Assembly: GCF_043944905.1 (NCBI RefSeq)
Contig: NZ_JBIMSN010000059.1
Span: 1 to 64,000, forward strand
DNA from: Antrihabitans spumae
GTDB taxonomy: Bacteria > Actinomycetota > Actinomycetes > Mycobacteriales > Mycobacteriaceae
Direction: 5' to 3'
Length of the DNA: 64,000 nucleotides
The translations under genes and the position numbers were made by a program. Shown piece by piece: positions 25,268-34,646 of this stretch. The notes below the pieces were generated by a model. The model worked only from the letters and a program-made list of their open reading frames with translations. It was not told the DNA's origin and searched no databases. The stretch's first letter is position 1, and the number at the start of each line of letters is the position of its first letter.

Positions 25268-25289
25268 GCCCGGCTCTTGCGAGCCGGGC
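25268..25289 (-). terminator. Hairpin between rplS and lepB
   Basis: A perfect 9-bp stem (GCCCGGCTC/GAGCCGGGC) with a 4-base loop lies 64 bp past the rplS stop and just before lepB. There is no U-tract. It probably lowers read-through from the strongly expressed ribosomal gene into lepB. Confidence 0.65.
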
Positions 25290-25352
25290 CGTCTGGGAGC
25301 AGCTACCGAAGTCCGCTGCGCCGAAGTGCAGGAGCTAGAGCGTCGTTGTCGC

Positions 25353-25694
25353 TCAGCGCTTTTCCTTGATCTTCGCGGCCTTGCCACGCAGATCGCGGAG
25401 GTAGTACAGCTTCGCGCGGCGAACGTCGCCACGGGTCACGACCTCGATGTGGTCGATGGTCGGGCTGTGCACGGGGAACGTGCGCTCGACACCGACACCG
25501 AAGGAGACCTTACGAACGGTGAAAGTCTCGCGGACGCCACCGCCCTGACGACGGATGACGACACCCTTGAAAATCTGGATGCGCTCCTTCGAGCCTTCGA
25601 TAACCTTCACGTGGACATTGAGCGTGTCGCCGGGGCGGAACTCGGGAACGTCGTCACGGAGTGACTTCTTGTCCAGGAAATCCAGGGTATTCAT
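25353..25694 (-). CDS. rplS: 50S ribosomal protein L19
   Basis: A 113-residue L19, the usual bacterial length. It has the FRPGDTLNVHVKVIEGSKERIQIFKGVVI core and the C-terminal KLYYLRDLRGKAAKI. It helps form the 30S-50S bridge near the A site. A CACAAT-type -10 box about 140 bp upstream is shared with rpsP. In other actinobacteria it stands next to trmD; here five genes intervene. Confidence 0.97.
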   Translation of the reverse strand: MNTLDFLDKKSLRDDVPEFRPGDTLNVHVKVIEGSKERIQIFKGVVIRRQGGGVRETFTVRKVSFGVGVERTFPVHSPTIDHIEVVTRGDVRRAKLYYLRDLRGKAAKIKEKR

Positions 25695-25832
25695 GTTGTT
25701 TCATCCTTGCGGTTGCGAGAGCAGAGGAACCGAGCGGCATCGTGCTCGACTGGTTCGTACCCAGGTCAGGTCAGAGTTGTCCTGCGCTGTAAGTCGGTAC
25801 ACCATGGGTGCACTGGCACAGGCAACCGTTCG

Positions 25833-25843
25833 ATTGTGCCAGA
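25833..25843 (-). promoter_or_regulatory. Probable -10 promoter core of rplS
   Basis: Read on the minus strand: TCTGGCACAAT. The same 11 bases occur upstream of rpsP at 34647-34657, with CACAAT as the likely -10 hexamer. The rest of the 186-bp gap between the membrane-protein gene and rplS contains an 8-bp inverted repeat (CTGGCACA/TGTGCCAG, 25813-25842) that partly coincides with this box. Confidence 0.45.
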
Positions 25844-25880
25844 TAGGCCCCCGACCAGTGAAATCGGCTGCTTCGCCCCG

Positions 25881-26750
25881 CTACGAGGCGACGGGTTGGC
25901 GAACCTTCCCGTCGGTCGCTGTGTGTGGTGGCGGTGGTGGCGCCGCATGCACCGTCCGGGCCAGCTCTTCCTCTGCACCGGACAGGGCGTGCTCGATGCT
26001 CGGTTTACCAGCGATCAAGTCCTGAATGTAGATCTTGGCCCTGATCACAGGGCGGCGTAACTTCCGCTCACGATTCACCGCACGTTCCATCCGCTTCGGC
26101 CGGGAGGTGTAGCGCCAGCGTGCCCACGGGGCTCCTGGCCTGCTCAATCGAATCGCACCGATCACCAGCAGCGGAACGACGAACAGTCCGACCAGCCCCG
26201 TCCAGATCTTGCCTTTGAGCAGCACGATCGCCGCTAGAGCCAGGTTCGCGACCGACGAAACCACGATTCCGATGCGCACCCACGTGTTCGGATCGTGGCG
26301 GAAGCTTGTGACGTTGATCAGTTCGAGCGGACGCAGACCCAGCAGGAGCAGCCCCGTCACCGCGATCGCGACGAAGACAGCATCGACCGAACTTCGCCCT
26401 TCTTCCTCCCAATACACATCTTTCAGATAGAAGATCAGGGCGAACTCGTCGAGCACCAAAGCGGCACCCGCACCGAACAGCGCGGCAAGCCAGGCGCCGC
26501 TGGTCTGGGTGCCGTCGTCGTAGATCGTGATGATCGCGATGCCCGACACGATCATGGTCACGACGCCGAACACGACGTGATGGACGTGGTGGCCGTTCGG
26601 CGTCACATTGCCCGGCCACCACTTCACGTTCGCCCTGATCATCCGCACGCTCAGTCGGATGAGCAGGAACCCGACGATGAATCCGATCAGGAACGCAAGC
26701 AGCGGCAGCCGACCGTGAGCGACGATCTCCTCGTCCAGCCATCTACTCAT
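25881..26750 (-). CDS. Multi-pass membrane protein, unknown function
   Basis: A 289-residue integral membrane protein with about six hydrophobic helices in residues 12-205, then a basic cytoplasmic tail of about 85 residues. The GHHVHHVVFGV motif and a YWEEEGRSSVDAVFVA loop are conserved-looking features, and the tail ends in a proline stretch (APPPPPH). I do not recognise a characterised family. It starts 30 bp after the tex stop in the same direction and is probably co-transcribed. Confidence 0.75.
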   Translation of the reverse strand: MSRWLDEEIVAHGRLPLLAFLIGFIVGFLLIRLSVRMIRANVKWWPGNVTPNGHHVHHVVFGVVTMIVSGIAIITIYDDGTQTSGAWLAALFGAGAALVLDEFALIFYLKDVYWEEEGRSSVDAVFVAIAVTGLLLLGLRPLELINVTSFRHDPNTWVRIGIVVSSVANLALAAIVLLKGKIWTGLVGLFVVPLLVIGAIRLSRPGAPWARWRYTSRPKRMERAVNRERKLRRPVIRAKIYIQDLIAGKPSIEHALSGAEEELARTVHAAPPPPPHTATDGKVRQPVAS

Positions 26751-26780
26751 GTGCCCATTGTGTCCTGAATCGTCGCTCGA

Positions 26781-29117
26781 CTACTGACCGAATCCAGCTT
26801 TTCGCAGCGCGTCCGCCATGGAACCGCTTGCAGGCGGCGACGACTTCGCGTTCCGGTCGCGATCACGCGGGGCACCGCCACCACGCTGGGGTTGCGACGG
26901 TCGCTTCTGCTGCGCGCCGGAGCGAGTGGGACGACCACGGTCCGGCGTGGCGGGCTGAGCACCTGCGGCACCGATCTCGTCGTCGAGGCGCAGGGTCAAC
27001 GCGATGCGCTGCCGAGCGACGTCCACTTCGAGCACCTTCACCCGAACGACGTCTCCGGATTTCACGACGTCGTGCGGGTCTTTGACGAAGTTGTGCGACA
27101 TGGCGGATACGTGGACGAGTCCGTCCTGGTGCACGCCGACGTCGACGAACGCCCCGAAGGCCGCAACATTGGTGACGACGCCTTCGAGCGTCATCCCAGG
27201 CTTCAAGTCACCGACCTTCTCGATGCCGGCGGCGAACGTCGCGGTCTTGAACTCAGGTCGCGGGTCGCGGCCCGGCTTCTCGAGTTCGCCGATGATGTCG
27301 GTGACCGTCGGCAGACCGAATCGGTCGTCGACGAATTCGGCCGGGCGCAACGAGCGCAACACCGTTGTATTGCCGATCAACTCGTGCACTCCCTGGCCGG
27401 TCCGGTCGATGATGCGCCGCACGATCGGATATGCCTCCGGGTGCACGGCCGACGAATCGAGCGGGTCGTCGCCACCACCGATGCGCAGGAACCCCGCGCA
27501 CTGCTCGAATGCCTTCGGCCCGAGCCGTGGCACCTCCTTGAGACCGGCGCGGGTATTGAAGCGGCCGGTCTTGTCACGATGGGCGACAATGCTTTCCGCG
27601 AGAGTCCCGGTGATTCCCGATACCCGGGACAGCAACGGAACCGATGCGGTGTTGACGTCGACACCGACCGCGTTCACGGCGTCTTCGACGACTGCACCGA
27701 GGGAGCGGGCGAGAATCGCTTCCGAGATGTCATGTTGGTACTGCCCGACGCCGATCGACTTGGGGTCGATCTTCACAAGCTCGGCGAGTGGATCCTGCAG
27801 GCGGCGCGCGATGGACACCGCACCGCGAAGCGAGACGTCCATGTCGGGCAGTTCCGCGGATGCGTACGCCGATGCCGAGTACACCGAGGCGCCAGCTTCG
27901 GACACGACGACCTTGGTCGGCTTGCGGTCGGGAATTCGCGAGATGAGCTCGGCCGCCAGTGCGTCCGTCTCCCGCGACGCGGTTCCGTTGCCGATGGCGA
28001 TGAGCTCGACGCCGAACCGAGCGACCAGTGCGCCGAGCACCGCGATCGCCGCTTCCGATTTGCCCTGCGGCTTATGCGGATAGATCACTTCGGTGGCAAC
28101 GACCTTGCCCGTACCGTCGACGACCGCGACCTTGACGCCCGTGCGGAAACCGGGGTCGAGACCCATCGTCGCGCGGGTGCCTGCGGGTGCGGCGAGGAGC
28201 AGATCACGCAGGTTGGCGGCGAACACGTCAGCGGCATCACGCTCTGCGGACTGACGAAGCCGCATACGTGTGTCGATGCCGAGGGTGACGAGGAGCTTGG
28301 TGCGCCAGGCCCACCGAACCGTGTCGAGCAACCAGGGGTCGGCGGGACGACCTCGATCGGCGATTCCGAACTTGGTCGCGATGCGGCCTTCGTAGACCGT
28401 GCGCTCGCCCGGCGCGATCTCCTGGGTTTCGGGTTCGAGCCCGAGCGACAGAACGTCTTCCTTCTCACCCCGCAGCAACGCCAGGATGCGATGCGACGGC
28501 AGCTTCTCGAAAGGCTCGGAGAACTCGAAGTAGTCCTTGAACTTCGCGCCCTCTTCTTCTTTGCCTTTTCGTACGGACGACTTCACCTGACCGCGCTTCC
28601 ACATCAGCTCACGCAGGTCGCCGACCAGATCTGCGTCCTCGCCGAAGCGCTCGACCAAGATGGACCGTGCGCCGTCGAGTTGCTCCGCGGTGTAGTCGGC
28701 GGGATCGTTGGTCGGGTCGTTGATCAACGCGTCGGCGACAGGTTCGTGGCCGGCCTCGCGAGCGATCTGCGCCTTCGTGCGGCGCTTCGGCTTGAAAGGC
28801 AGGTAGATGTCCTCGAGGCGCGCCTTGGTTTCGGCAGCCATGATCCGTTGTTCGAGCGCCGCATCGAGCTTGTCCTGAGAACGGATCGATTCGAGAATCA
28901 CGGTCCTGCGTTCGTCCAGTTCGCGCAGGTAGTTGAGCCGCTCCTCCAGCAACCGCAACTGCGCGTCGTCCAGGCCGCCGGTGACCTCTTTGCGGTAGCG
29001 AGCGATGAAGGGCACCGTCGATCCGGCGTCCAACAGGTCGACCGCCGCCTGCACTTGCTCTACTCGCACACCCAGTTCGTCGGCGATGCGTTGGTTCACA
29101 GTCAGCAATATCGTCAC
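26781..29117 (-). CDS. tex: Tex-family RNA-binding transcription accessory protein
   Basis: A 778-residue Tex protein, a cytosolic nucleic-acid-binding factor linked to transcription. In order: N-terminal helical region (VPFIARYRKEVTGGLDD), the YqgF/RuvC-like domain (MGLDPGFRTGVKVAVVDGTG), helix-hairpin-helix repeats (VNTASVPLLSRVSGI), and a C-terminal S1 domain (GMTLEGVVTNVAAFGAFVDVGVHQDGLVHVS). A basic, disordered tail of about 55 residues follows. The GTG at 29117 starts at the normal family position; the frame to 29297 has no homology. Confidence 0.93.
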   Translation of the reverse strand: MTILLTVNQRIADELGVRVEQVQAAVDLLDAGSTVPFIARYRKEVTGGLDDAQLRLLEERLNYLRELDERRTVILESIRSQDKLDAALEQRIMAAETKARLEDIYLPFKPKRRTKAQIAREAGHEPVADALINDPTNDPADYTAEQLDGARSILVERFGEDADLVGDLRELMWKRGQVKSSVRKGKEEEGAKFKDYFEFSEPFEKLPSHRILALLRGEKEDVLSLGLEPETQEIAPGERTVYEGRIATKFGIADRGRPADPWLLDTVRWAWRTKLLVTLGIDTRMRLRQSAERDAADVFAANLRDLLLAAPAGTRATMGLDPGFRTGVKVAVVDGTGKVVATEVIYPHKPQGKSEAAIAVLGALVARFGVELIAIGNGTASRETDALAAELISRIPDRKPTKVVVSEAGASVYSASAYASAELPDMDVSLRGAVSIARRLQDPLAELVKIDPKSIGVGQYQHDISEAILARSLGAVVEDAVNAVGVDVNTASVPLLSRVSGITGTLAESIVAHRDKTGRFNTRAGLKEVPRLGPKAFEQCAGFLRIGGGDDPLDSSAVHPEAYPIVRRIIDRTGQGVHELIGNTTVLRSLRPAEFVDDRFGLPTVTDIIGELEKPGRDPRPEFKTATFAAGIEKVGDLKPGMTLEGVVTNVAAFGAFVDVGVHQDGLVHVSAMSHNFVKDPHDVVKSGDVVRVKVLEVDVARQRIALTLRLDDEIGAAGAQPATPDRGRPTRSGAQQKRPSQPQRGGGAPRDRDRNAKSSPPASGSMADALRKAGFGQ

Positions 29118-29251
29118 GGCGCCCGACACTACCGGCGCGATCCGACACCGACCGCAACCCTTCCGCCTCGACACCCCGTCCGCGAGATCACGCCCACATT
29201 TCCAGTGACCGGGGGCGCGAAGTGGTACCGCGATGCGCCACACTGGTCGCG

Positions 29252-30538
29252 ATGAGCACAGGTCCGCAATCGTCGACGGCAGCGACGCGGCGCACACGCC
29301 CGCGAGATCGCAAGCTGTCGATTCTGCGTGCCGCCGAAACCGCGTTCGCGAAGAACGGCTACCACCGCACGTCGATGGCCGATATCGCTCGCTCGCTCGA
29401 CATCACCTCGACAGCGCTGTACCGGCATTTCAAGAACAAGGAAGACCTCCTGGCGCAGACGTTGGTCGGCGGTCTCGACGCAACTCTCGCGCGACTGCAG
29501 GAGGCCCGCCGGACCGACGAGAGCGGCGTCGCGATCCTGGACGAACTTGTCACCATGTCGCTCGAGTTTCGTGGCCTTCCGCGGCTGTGGCAGCGGGAGG
29601 TTCGGAATCTGTCGCCGGATGTCCGACGCGGGGTCCTGATGCGGGTGCTGCGGCTCAATGTGCAACTGCGCCATGCGGTTGCGATGCGCCGACCCGACCT
29701 GGTCGCAGAAGATATCGAGCTGCTCGCGTGGTGTGTGCTGTCGATCGCGGTGAGCCCGTCGCACCACAACGTCCAGTTGCCGACCGACCAGTTCGCCACC
29801 CAACTCGGTGCCATGATCGATGCGGTGGTCGAGTCCGACACCGTGTTCGGCGGCGACACCCGTCGACCGTATCCACGGACGTCGTCGAACACCGACGACA
29901 CCGACACCACCGACGACGCGCTGGAACGTGCGATCAGGCCGGAGCGTCTCCTCGTCGCCGCGGCGCGGCTTTTCAACACGAGGGGCTACGCAGCGGTCGG
30001 CATCGAGGACATCGGCGCGGCGGCAGGAATCGCGGGTCCGAGCATCTACCACCACTTCGAAAGCAAGGCCGATCTGCTCACCGAGATCGTCGAACGCAGC
30101 GAGCAGTGGATCGTGCTCTACACCTCGCGCGCGCTGATGGTCGGCACGACGACGGAGCAGTCACTGAGCCTGATTCTGAAGTCCTACACGCAGTTTGCTC
30201 TCGAGCAGCCCGACATGATCGGCACCGCGGTCACCGAGGTGATTCACCTTCCCGACACCCACGGCGCCCGCTTCCGCAAGGCCCACCGCGACGGCGTCGT
30301 CCGCTGGGCGCGCCTACTTCAGGTTGCCCGGCCCGAGCTCGAACTCGACGCTGCCCGCGTGCAGATCCAAGCGATGACGACGATCGTCAACGACGCTGTC
30401 CGCAACGATCGGATCCGTACCAGGCCCGATCTCGTCGACGCGATCTGTGCGATCGGCGAACGCGTCATGTTTGCTACCGCTGCCCCCGAGCACCTAACCG
30501 GGCCTAACATCGCAGGCCAATCGGCTCTCAGTCCGTAG
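29252..30538 (+). CDS. Double-domain TetR-family regulator
   Basis: A 428-residue protein made of two full TetR units in tandem. The first helix-turn-helix is ILRAAETAFAKNGYHRTSMADIARSLDITSTALYRHF (about residues 24-60). The second, near residues 221-258, is LLVAAARLFNTRGYAAVGIEDIGAAAGIAGPSIYHHF. Each is followed by its own helical ligand domain, with a Thr/Asp-rich linker between. Ordinary TetR proteins of about 200 residues dimerise; this one carries two DNA-reading heads per chain. It precedes fadE5 in the same direction by 146 bp and may regulate it. Confidence 0.88.
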   Translation: MSTGPQSSTAATRRTRPRDRKLSILRAAETAFAKNGYHRTSMADIARSLDITSTALYRHFKNKEDLLAQTLVGGLDATLARLQEARRTDESGVAILDELVTMSLEFRGLPRLWQREVRNLSPDVRRGVLMRVLRLNVQLRHAVAMRRPDLVAEDIELLAWCVLSIAVSPSHHNVQLPTDQFATQLGAMIDAVVESDTVFGGDTRRPYPRTSSNTDDTDTTDDALERAIRPERLLVAAARLFNTRGYAAVGIEDIGAAAGIAGPSIYHHFESKADLLTEIVERSEQWIVLYTSRALMVGTTTEQSLSLILKSYTQFALEQPDMIGTAVTEVIHLPDTHGARFRKAHRDGVVRWARLLQVARPELELDAARVQIQAMTTIVNDAVRNDRIRTRPDLVDAICAIGERVMFATAAPEHLTGPNIAGQSALSP

Positions 30539-30684
30539 TTGCCGGGGGTTGCGACACACGCCCAACCTAGTCATCGTTAACTTACGGTTGCGTAGCGAGG
30601 CCGCGATAGGCAATTCTGATCCGCGGGTTCGAGCAGACATGCCTCGCGCCGAAGGTGGAAGAACGACGTGGAGGGTTGCACATA

Positions 30685-32520
30685 GTGGGTCATTACAAGA
30701 GCAACGTTCGTGATCTCGAGTTCAACCTGTTCGAGGTGCTCGGTCTCGACGCGATTCTCGAGTCCGGCGCATTCGGAGATCTGGACGGCGACACCGTTCG
30801 CTCGATGCTCAGCGAGGCCGCCCGCCTTGCAGAAGGTCCCGTCGCGGCGTCGTTCGCCGAGACCGACCGCACCCCACCGACGTTCGACCCCGAGACGCAC
30901 AGCGTCGCCATCCCGAAGCCGTTCAAGGATTCGTTCCGCGCGTGGCAGAACGCCGAGTGGTTCCGCGTCGGACTCGACGAGAACGTCGGCGGCGTCCCGG
31001 CCCCCGCCGTAGTTACCTGGGCTATCAACGAATTCGTGCTCGGCGCACAGCCGGCCGCGTACATGTACCTGACCGGTCCTGGCTTCGCCAACATCCTCTG
31101 GGGCATCGGCAACGACTTGCAGAAGCACTGGGCTTCGATTGCGATCGAACGCAATTGGGGCGCGACGATGGTGCTCACCGAACCCGACGCTGGTTCCGAC
31201 GTCGGCGCCGGCCGCACCAAGGCGATCAAGCAGGACGACGGCTCGTGGCACATCGAAGGCGTCAAGCGGTTCATCACCTCGGCCGACTCCGACGACCTCT
31301 TCTCCAACATTTTCCACCAGGTGCTCGCACGGCCCGAAGGTGCCGGCCCCGGCACGAAAGGCTTGAGCCTCTTCCTCGTTCCCAAGTTCCTGTTCGACCA
31401 CCAGACCGGTGAAACCGGCGAGCGCAACGGCGCTTTCGTCACCAACGTCGAACACAAGATGGGCCTGAAGGCCTCCGCCACGTGCGAGCTCACCTTCGGC
31501 GGTCACGGCATTCCGGCCAAGGGCTGGTTGGTCGGCGACGTCCACAACGGCATCGCGCAGATGTTCAAGGTGATCGAACTCGCCCGAATGATGGTCGGCA
31601 CCAAGGCGATCGCAACACTGTCGACCGGGTATCTCAACGCGCTCGAGTATGCGAAAACCCGAGTCCAGGGCGCCGACCTGACGCAGATGACGGACAAGAA
31701 CGCGCCACGCGTGACGATCCTGCATCACCCGGATGTGCGGCGCGCGTTGATGACTCAGAAGACCTACGCCGAAGGCCTACGCGCGCTGTACCTCTACACG
31801 GCTGCGCATCAGAACGAGGTTGTCGCGAAGGCGGTTTCGGGTGCCGACGCCGACGTCGCGTTCCGCGTCAACGATCTGCTACTCCCGATCGTCAAGGGTG
31901 TCGGCTCCGAGCGCGCCTACGAGAAGCTGACCGAGTCGCTGCAGACCTTCGGCGGATCGGGCTTCCTGCAGGACTACCCGATCGAGCAGTACATCCGCGA
32001 CGCAAAGATCGACAGCCTCTACGAAGGCACCACCGCAATTCAGGCGCAGGACTTCTTCTTCCGCAAGATCGCACGCGATCGTGGCGTCGCTCTCGCGCAT
32101 GTCGCCGGACAGATCGCCGCGTTCATCGAGAGCGATGCGGGCAACGGACGCCTCAAAACCGAACGCGCACTGCTGAAGACGGCGCTCGAAGACGTGCAGG
32201 CAATGGCAGCGTCGTTGACCGGGTACCTCATGGCCGCCCAGCAGCGACCGACGGAGCTGTACAACGTCGGCCTCGGTTCCGTCCGGTTCCTGATGGCAAC
32301 CGGTGACCTGATCATCGGCTGGCTGCTACTGCGCCAAGCCGAAGTTGCTCTGCATGCGCTCGACGGCGAGACATCGGCTGCGGACACGGCGTTCTACGAG
32401 GGCAAACTTGCGGCGGCGGCCTTCTTCGCACGCAACATGTTGCCCGAGCTGACGGCGACACGGGGAATCATCGCCAACATCGACAACGAGATCATGGATC
32501 TTGCGGAAGAAGCGTTCTGA
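30685..32520 (+). CDS. fadE5: Acyl-CoA dehydrogenase FadE5
   Basis: A 611-residue flavoprotein very like mycobacterial FadE5, a broad-range acyl-CoA dehydrogenase of fatty-acid beta-oxidation. The start GHYKSNVRDLEFNLFEVLG, FAD/substrate motif VLTEPDAGSDVGA, FITSADSDDLF and the catalytic glutamate in DSLYEGTTAIQAQ are as in that family. The GTG at 30685, ten bases after GGAGG, gives exactly the FadE5 N-terminus and length. A weak dyad TACG-GTTG-CGTA (30583-30594) lies in the upstream gap and might be an operator. Confidence 0.92.
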   Translation: MGHYKSNVRDLEFNLFEVLGLDAILESGAFGDLDGDTVRSMLSEAARLAEGPVAASFAETDRTPPTFDPETHSVAIPKPFKDSFRAWQNAEWFRVGLDENVGGVPAPAVVTWAINEFVLGAQPAAYMYLTGPGFANILWGIGNDLQKHWASIAIERNWGATMVLTEPDAGSDVGAGRTKAIKQDDGSWHIEGVKRFITSADSDDLFSNIFHQVLARPEGAGPGTKGLSLFLVPKFLFDHQTGETGERNGAFVTNVEHKMGLKASATCELTFGGHGIPAKGWLVGDVHNGIAQMFKVIELARMMVGTKAIATLSTGYLNALEYAKTRVQGADLTQMTDKNAPRVTILHHPDVRRALMTQKTYAEGLRALYLYTAAHQNEVVAKAVSGADADVAFRVNDLLLPIVKGVGSERAYEKLTESLQTFGGSGFLQDYPIEQYIRDAKIDSLYEGTTAIQAQDFFFRKIARDRGVALAHVAGQIAAFIESDAGNGRLKTERALLKTALEDVQAMAASLTGYLMAAQQRPTELYNVGLGSVRFLMATGDLIIGWLLLRQAEVALHALDGETSAADTAFYEGKLAAAAFFARNMLPELTATRGIIANIDNEIMDLAEEAF

Positions 32521-32540
32521 CTCGAACTTTCCGGCCCTAC

Positions 32541-32569
32541 CGGGCGGCGCGACGTTGTCGCGTCGCCCG
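32541..32569. terminator. Bidirectional hairpin between fadE5 and trmD
   Basis: A 13-bp stem (one G-U pair) with a 3-base loop fills the 52-bp gap between the convergent fadE5 and trmD stops. The inner part is CGCGAC-GTT-GTCGCG. It is likely the shared intrinsic terminator. Confidence 0.75.
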
Positions 32570-32572
32570 TGT

Positions 32573-33259
32573 TCACTCCTGCCGCGGGAGTAGGTCGGGC
32601 CGACGTTCGGCGGTGCGACGTAGCGATTCCTCGCGCCGCCACTGCGCGACCTTTGCATGGTCGCCCGACAGCAGTACCTGCGGCACATCGAGCCCACGCC
32701 AGCTGACAGGTCGTGTGTAGCTCGGTCCCTCGAGTAGGCCGTCGGAGAACGAATCCTCTTGATGCGACTGCTGATTGCCGAGCACTCCGGGCAGGAGCCG
32801 GACGACGGCTTCTGCCATGACGAGAACCGCGGCCTCTCCCCCGATCAGCACGTAGTCGCCGATGCTGACCTCCTCGACCCGTACGCGTTTCGCTGCGTCG
32901 TCGAACACCCGCTGATCGATACCTTCGTAACGGCCGCAAGCGAATACGAGGTGCGCCTCACGAGCCCAGCGCTGCGCTGTCGCCTGGGTGAACGGAACGC
33001 CCGCGGGTGTCGGCACAACCAGCACAGCATCGTCGGGACAGACGTCGTCGAGCGCGGCGCCCCACACGCTCGGCTTCATCACCATCCCGGGGCCACCGCC
33101 GTACGGCGAATCGTCGACCGATTTGTGGACGTCGCTCGTCCAGGCACGCAGATCGTGCACGCCGAGCTCGACCAAACCCTTGTCGATTGCCTTGCCGAGC
33201 AACGCAGTTCGCAGCGGTTCCAGATACTCGGGAAAAATGGTGACGACGTCGAGTTTCAT
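32573..33259 (-). CDS. trmD: tRNA (guanine-N1-)-methyltransferase TrmD
   Basis: A 228-residue SPOUT methyltransferase that makes m1G37 in tRNAs, preventing +1 frameshifts. It starts with LDVVTIFPEYLEPLR. The knotted SAM site shows GRYEGIDQRV and EVSIGDYVLIGGEAAV, and the end ARPDLLPRQE is near normal. It is the last gene of rpsP-KH-rimM-trmD, beginning 28 bp after rimM. The longer frame to 33337 lies inside rimM. Confidence 0.95.
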   Translation of the reverse strand: MKLDVVTIFPEYLEPLRTALLGKAIDKGLVELGVHDLRAWTSDVHKSVDDSPYGGGPGMVMKPSVWGAALDDVCPDDAVLVVPTPAGVPFTQATAQRWAREAHLVFACGRYEGIDQRVFDDAAKRVRVEEVSIGDYVLIGGEAAVLVMAEAVVRLLPGVLGNQQSHQEDSFSDGLLEGPSYTRPVSWRGLDVPQVLLSGDHAKVAQWRREESLRRTAERRPDLLPRQE

Positions 33260-33287
33260 CGGCTGCGCAGCTGCTCCGCGGCGACCG

Positions 33288-33815
33288 TCACAACGATTCC
33301 AAGTCGAGCAGTCCGTCGGGAGGATCGATCTCGACAACGCCGTCGGCGATCGACACCGACGTCACAATGGCCGCGACGAACGGCACGAGTATCTCGCGAT
33401 CGTCGGCCGCACGAACCGAAAGCAGCTCGCCGCCAACGGAATGCAACACCTCGCGGACCGTACCGACCGCGGTTCCGTCGACGGTCCGCACAGCGAGGCC
33501 TTCGAGTTCGTGATCGTAGAACTCGTCGGGGTCCTCGGACGGCTCGATATCGGCGGAGTCGATGAGGAACAAAGTGCCACGCAAAGCGTCGGCACCTTCG
33601 CGGTCGGAGACGCCGACCAGACGCAGCAGAAGCCGCCCGGAATGATCCCGGGCGGCTTCCACCGTGTAGTCCGTGACGTCCTTGTCGCGCGGTTTGCGGC
33701 CGTGCAGCACGGCACCTACGGCAAAGCGGAGGTCGGGGTCGTCGGTGCGGACGTCGACGACGACCTCACCTTTGACACCGTGCGATTTCGCCACTCGACC
33801 GACGACAAGCTCCAT
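33288..33815 (-). CDS. rimM: Ribosome maturation factor RimM
   Basis: A 175-residue RimM that assists 16S/30S head assembly and binds S19. The N-terminal barrel opens with VVGRVAKSHGVKGEVVV, and the C-terminal PRC-barrel holds EFYDHELEGLAVRT and REILVPFVAAIV. It follows the KH gene by 14 bp in the ribosomal operon. Confidence 0.95.
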   Translation of the reverse strand: MELVVGRVAKSHGVKGEVVVDVRTDDPDLRFAVGAVLHGRKPRDKDVTDYTVEAARDHSGRLLLRLVGVSDREGADALRGTLFLIDSADIEPSEDPDEFYDHELEGLAVRTVDGTAVGTVREVLHSVGGELLSVRAADDREILVPFVAAIVTSVSIADGVVEIDPPDGLLDLESL

Positions 33816-33829
33816 AGCTTGTGCCGCGT

Positions 33830-34072
33830 CTACTGATCGGTGTCGACGACGTCGACGCGGATTCCGCGTCCGCCGATACCCGACACCAGCGTGCGAAGCG
33901 CGGTCGCGGTACGACCGCCACGACCGATCACCTTGCCGAGATCGTCAGGATGTACGTGTACCTCGACGGTGCGACCGCGTCGACCCGTGATCAGTTCGAC
34001 GCGCACATCGTCGGGATTGGAGACGATGCCGCGAACGAGGTGTTCGACGGCATCGGCAACAACGGCACTCAC
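33830..34072 (-). CDS. KH-domain RNA-binding protein (KhpA family)
   Basis: An 80-residue one-domain KH protein with the GKVIGRGGRTATALRTLV GxxG loop. KhpA-type proteins bind RNA with KhpB and influence translation and cell growth. Its start overlaps the rpsP stop by four bases, which is the normal place for this gene between rpsP and rimM. Confidence 0.93.
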   Translation of the reverse strand: MSAVVADAVEHLVRGIVSNPDDVRVELITGRRGRTVEVHVHPDDLGKVIGRGGRTATALRTLVSGIGGRGIRVDVVDTDQ

Positions 34073-34518
34073 TTGTCAGCAGCCTCGGCGGCGTCAGCGG
34101 CGGGGGCCTCGTCGACGGCTGCGTCCTTCTTGGCAGCCTTCTTCTTCGGCGTTGTCGCAGCGGCGGACGGCTCACCGTCGGCAGCGGCGAGCGCGGCGTT
34201 GAACAGGTCCAGCTTGCTCGTCTTCGGCTCCTTGACCCTCAGGGTGCCTTCGGTGCCCGGGAGGCCCTTGAACTTCTGCCAGTCACCGGTGATCTTGAGC
34301 AGGGCCGCGACGGGCTCGGTCGGCTGTGCGCCGACACCGAGCCAGTACTGCGCGCGCTCGGAATCGATCTCGATGAGCGACGGCTCTTCCTTCGGGTGGT
34401 ACTTGCCGATGGTCTCGATCGAACGCCCGTCACGACGGGTGCGAGAGTCCGCGACAACGATGCGGTACTGGGGATTGCGGATCTTGCCGAGCCGCGTGAG
34501 CTTGATTTTGACAGCCAT
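34069..34518 (-). CDS. rpsP: 30S ribosomal protein S16
   Basis: A 149-residue S16 whose first 85 residues match the family core (IKLTRLGKIRNPQYRIVVADSRTRRDGR; YHPKEEP; AQYWLGVGAQPTEPV). The rest is an Ala/Lys/Asp-rich tail, as in many actinobacteria. It is the first gene of rpsP-KH-rimM-trmD. A -10-like box shared with rplS lies about 130 bp upstream. Confidence 0.96.
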   Translation of the reverse strand: MAVKIKLTRLGKIRNPQYRIVVADSRTRRDGRSIETIGKYHPKEEPSLIEIDSERAQYWLGVGAQPTEPVAALLKITGDWQKFKGLPGTEGTLRVKEPKTSKLDLFNAALAAADGEPSAAATTPKKKAAKKDAAVDEAPAADAAEAADK

Positions 34519-34646
34519 AGGTAAAGCCTTTCGATGTGGTCACGGCGCAATTCAGCGGCCCGCACGGCTTGCGAGCCCGGTCTTGCGTTGGGGATTTGTT
34601 GTGACCGCCGCGCGGTACGTGACCGGAGACGGGCGAACAGCTGTCC

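Noticed and set aside
25813..25842. Inverted repeat CTGGCACA/TGTGCCAG as an L19 autoregulatory leader
   Set aside because: It overlaps the probable -10 box shared with rpsP, so it more likely reflects the promoter than a leader structure.
26892..29255. A 787-codon plus-strand open frame opposite tex
   Set aside because: Pure shadow of tex with no recognisable motif; the minus-strand gene is full length and conserved.
30583..30594. TACG-GTTG-CGTA dyad before fadE5 as an operator
   Set aside because: Arms of only four bases, which is within chance; mentioned with the gene but not listed as a feature.
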